Below, piece by piece: positions 62,728-64,000 of a DNA stretch of 64,000 nt (position 1 is its first letter; the number at the start of each line of letters is the position of its first letter). Location of the stretch: assembly GCA_008692225.1 (NCBI GenBank), contig VICG01000010.1, positions 2,364,001 to 2,428,000 of the forward strand. The letters are read 5' to 3'. The notes beneath the pieces were generated by a model that was not told the origin of the DNA, ran no database searches, and saw only the letters and a list, made by a program, of their open reading frames with translations. A program made the translations under genes and the position numbers. Origin of the DNA: Monilinia fructicola. Lineage: Eukaryota; Ascomycota; Leotiomycetes; Helotiales; Sclerotiniaceae.

Positions 62728-64000
62728 TAATAACTATTCTATAAATTTTTTTGCGGGCTACCACCAATAATGGCTTATTTTGATAGGGGGGTGGTGGCCC
62801 GCGAAAAATAATCGAATCGGTCATTATTTTATAATTCGCTCAAATATTGATATAATTTAAAAATTTAAAATCTTATATTATAAAGCTTTATTTAAATTAT
62901 TTATATATAAAATTCTTTTTAAATTATTCTAAATATTAAAGGATTTATATAGATTTTAATATATTAATATTTTAATGGTATATGGGGTAAAGCCATTTCG
63001 ATAGGGGAGTGGTAGCCTAATAAAATATTTATTTAAATTCGAATTTATTATTACTTTAATTAACTTAAATCTTTATATAAATTAAAAATTCAAAATACTA
63101 TATAATAAGAATTTATTTAAATTTTATATATATATAATTTATTTTAAATTATTTCAAAAATTGAAGAATTTGTATTAGTTTAAATTATTAGTTATGGAAA
63201 AGCGATTAATTAAAGGTGATGTAAGGTAGTAATATTTCGAAAAATAATATATTTCAAATAATATTTTAATTTATTAATATTAATTTAATTTTATATTATA
63301 AAAATTCAAAAAAAGCTAATATCAAATTAAAACAAGCAAAAGGCTTTATAATATTTTTTAAAATTTTAAAATTCAAATTATTTGTTATAAAAGTATAATA
63401 TATATTTTAAAATAAATAAGTTAATTTATTTAAATGTAACAAATTGCTATAAGTACATTTATATTAATTTTATTAGCTTAATTTTATTAAATATAAATAA
63501 AACTTTTAAAAAGTAATATGTTAATAAAAAATAAAAATATCTTAATTATATTATTAATTTGGTTAATAATATGATTTGTAATCTTTTTATATATATATTA
63601 ACCTTTAATTTATTAAGTTTAATATTTTTCAATAAAAAATAAAAAAGCTTTATTTTATATTAATATATATAAATTCAATTATAAATAGCAAAAATAAAGA
63701 ATATTTTATATTCTAAATAATTATATTTGAATACCTCTTTTCTTTTTTTAATTTTTAATTATTAAATATTATTTTAAATATTAAATATTATTTTAATTAT
63801 TCAATATTATCTTAATTATTAAATATTATATTAATTATTAAATATTATCTTAATTATTAAATATTATTTTAATTATTAAATATTATTTTAATTATTATTT
63901 TAATTATTATTATTTTAATTATTATATTTATTTTCATAAAATATTATAATTATTAATAATATTAATATTAATATAATTTTTTAAATAAAGATATTAACCC
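62728..64000. repeat. Palindromic-head repeat, copy 8, runs off the window
   Basis: Same motif order as copy 2, including the poly-T, (ATT)n tail and the AAAGATATTAACC end that matches the start of the distinct tail at about 49615. Truncated by the window edge. Confidence 0.75.

Noticed and set aside
1..64000. tRNA or rRNA genes
   Set aside because: Scanned by eye for T-arm motifs such as GGTTCGAATCC on both strands; the only near match (23275) is inside coding sequence. A tRNAscan run would be decisive.

Overview
The window looks like a chromosome segment of a filamentous ascomycete (Pezizomycotina). I infer a Leotiomycete such as a Sclerotiniaceae-type fungus, but nothing here proves the genus. 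The reasons are: short GT-AG introns of about 50-150 nt with CTAAT/CTAAC branch points; fungal gene families (RNA-silencing RdRP, GH51, GH17, CE16-like esterase, CFEM protein, PQ-loop transporter, DUF6594 protein); and a sharp split between ordinary genic DNA and extremely AT-rich blocks full of broken repeats, as expected from repeat-induced point mutation (RIP).

Layout. 1-780 is AT-rich relic DNA. 780-32200 is a genic block. In order it holds an RNA-dependent RNA polymerase (minus), a GH51 arabinofuranosidase (plus), a divergent pair made of a tandem retropepsin-like protein (minus) and a DUF6594 membrane protein (plus), a vacuolar PQ-loop transporter (plus), a GH17 glucanase (plus), and a coiled-coil protein of about 2,400 residues (plus). 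32200-38000 is AT-rich and holds two solo LTRs with target-site duplications, a pogo/Fot1-like MITE nested in one of them, and an 838-bp TIR element. 38000-44480 is gene-poor, with a GDSL/CE16-like esterase (minus) and a CFEM-like small secreted protein (plus). From 44480 to the end the DNA is again AT-rich. It holds a 1,072-bp TIR element carrying a minisatellite, a relic of a Ty1/copia RNase H, eight same-orientation copies of a repeat with a conserved GC-rich palindromic head, a RIP-broken ORF resembling fungal telomere-linked (RecQ-helicase-associated) proteins, and a 45-bp minisatellite.

Three of the seven intact-looking large genes need a frame change at a short homopolymer: RdRP twice, GH51 once, the coiled-coil gene once. 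Every one is explained by exactly one extra base in this sequence, so assembly error is the leading reading. No operon-like logic is expected. Functionally the block mixes genome defence (RdRP), cell-wall and plant-wall hydrolases (GH51, GH17, CE16-like) and a secreted CFEM candidate. The most novel-looking item is the palindromic-head repeat family, which in its longest copy runs into the start of the RIP-broken ORF and may be its promoter/5' module.
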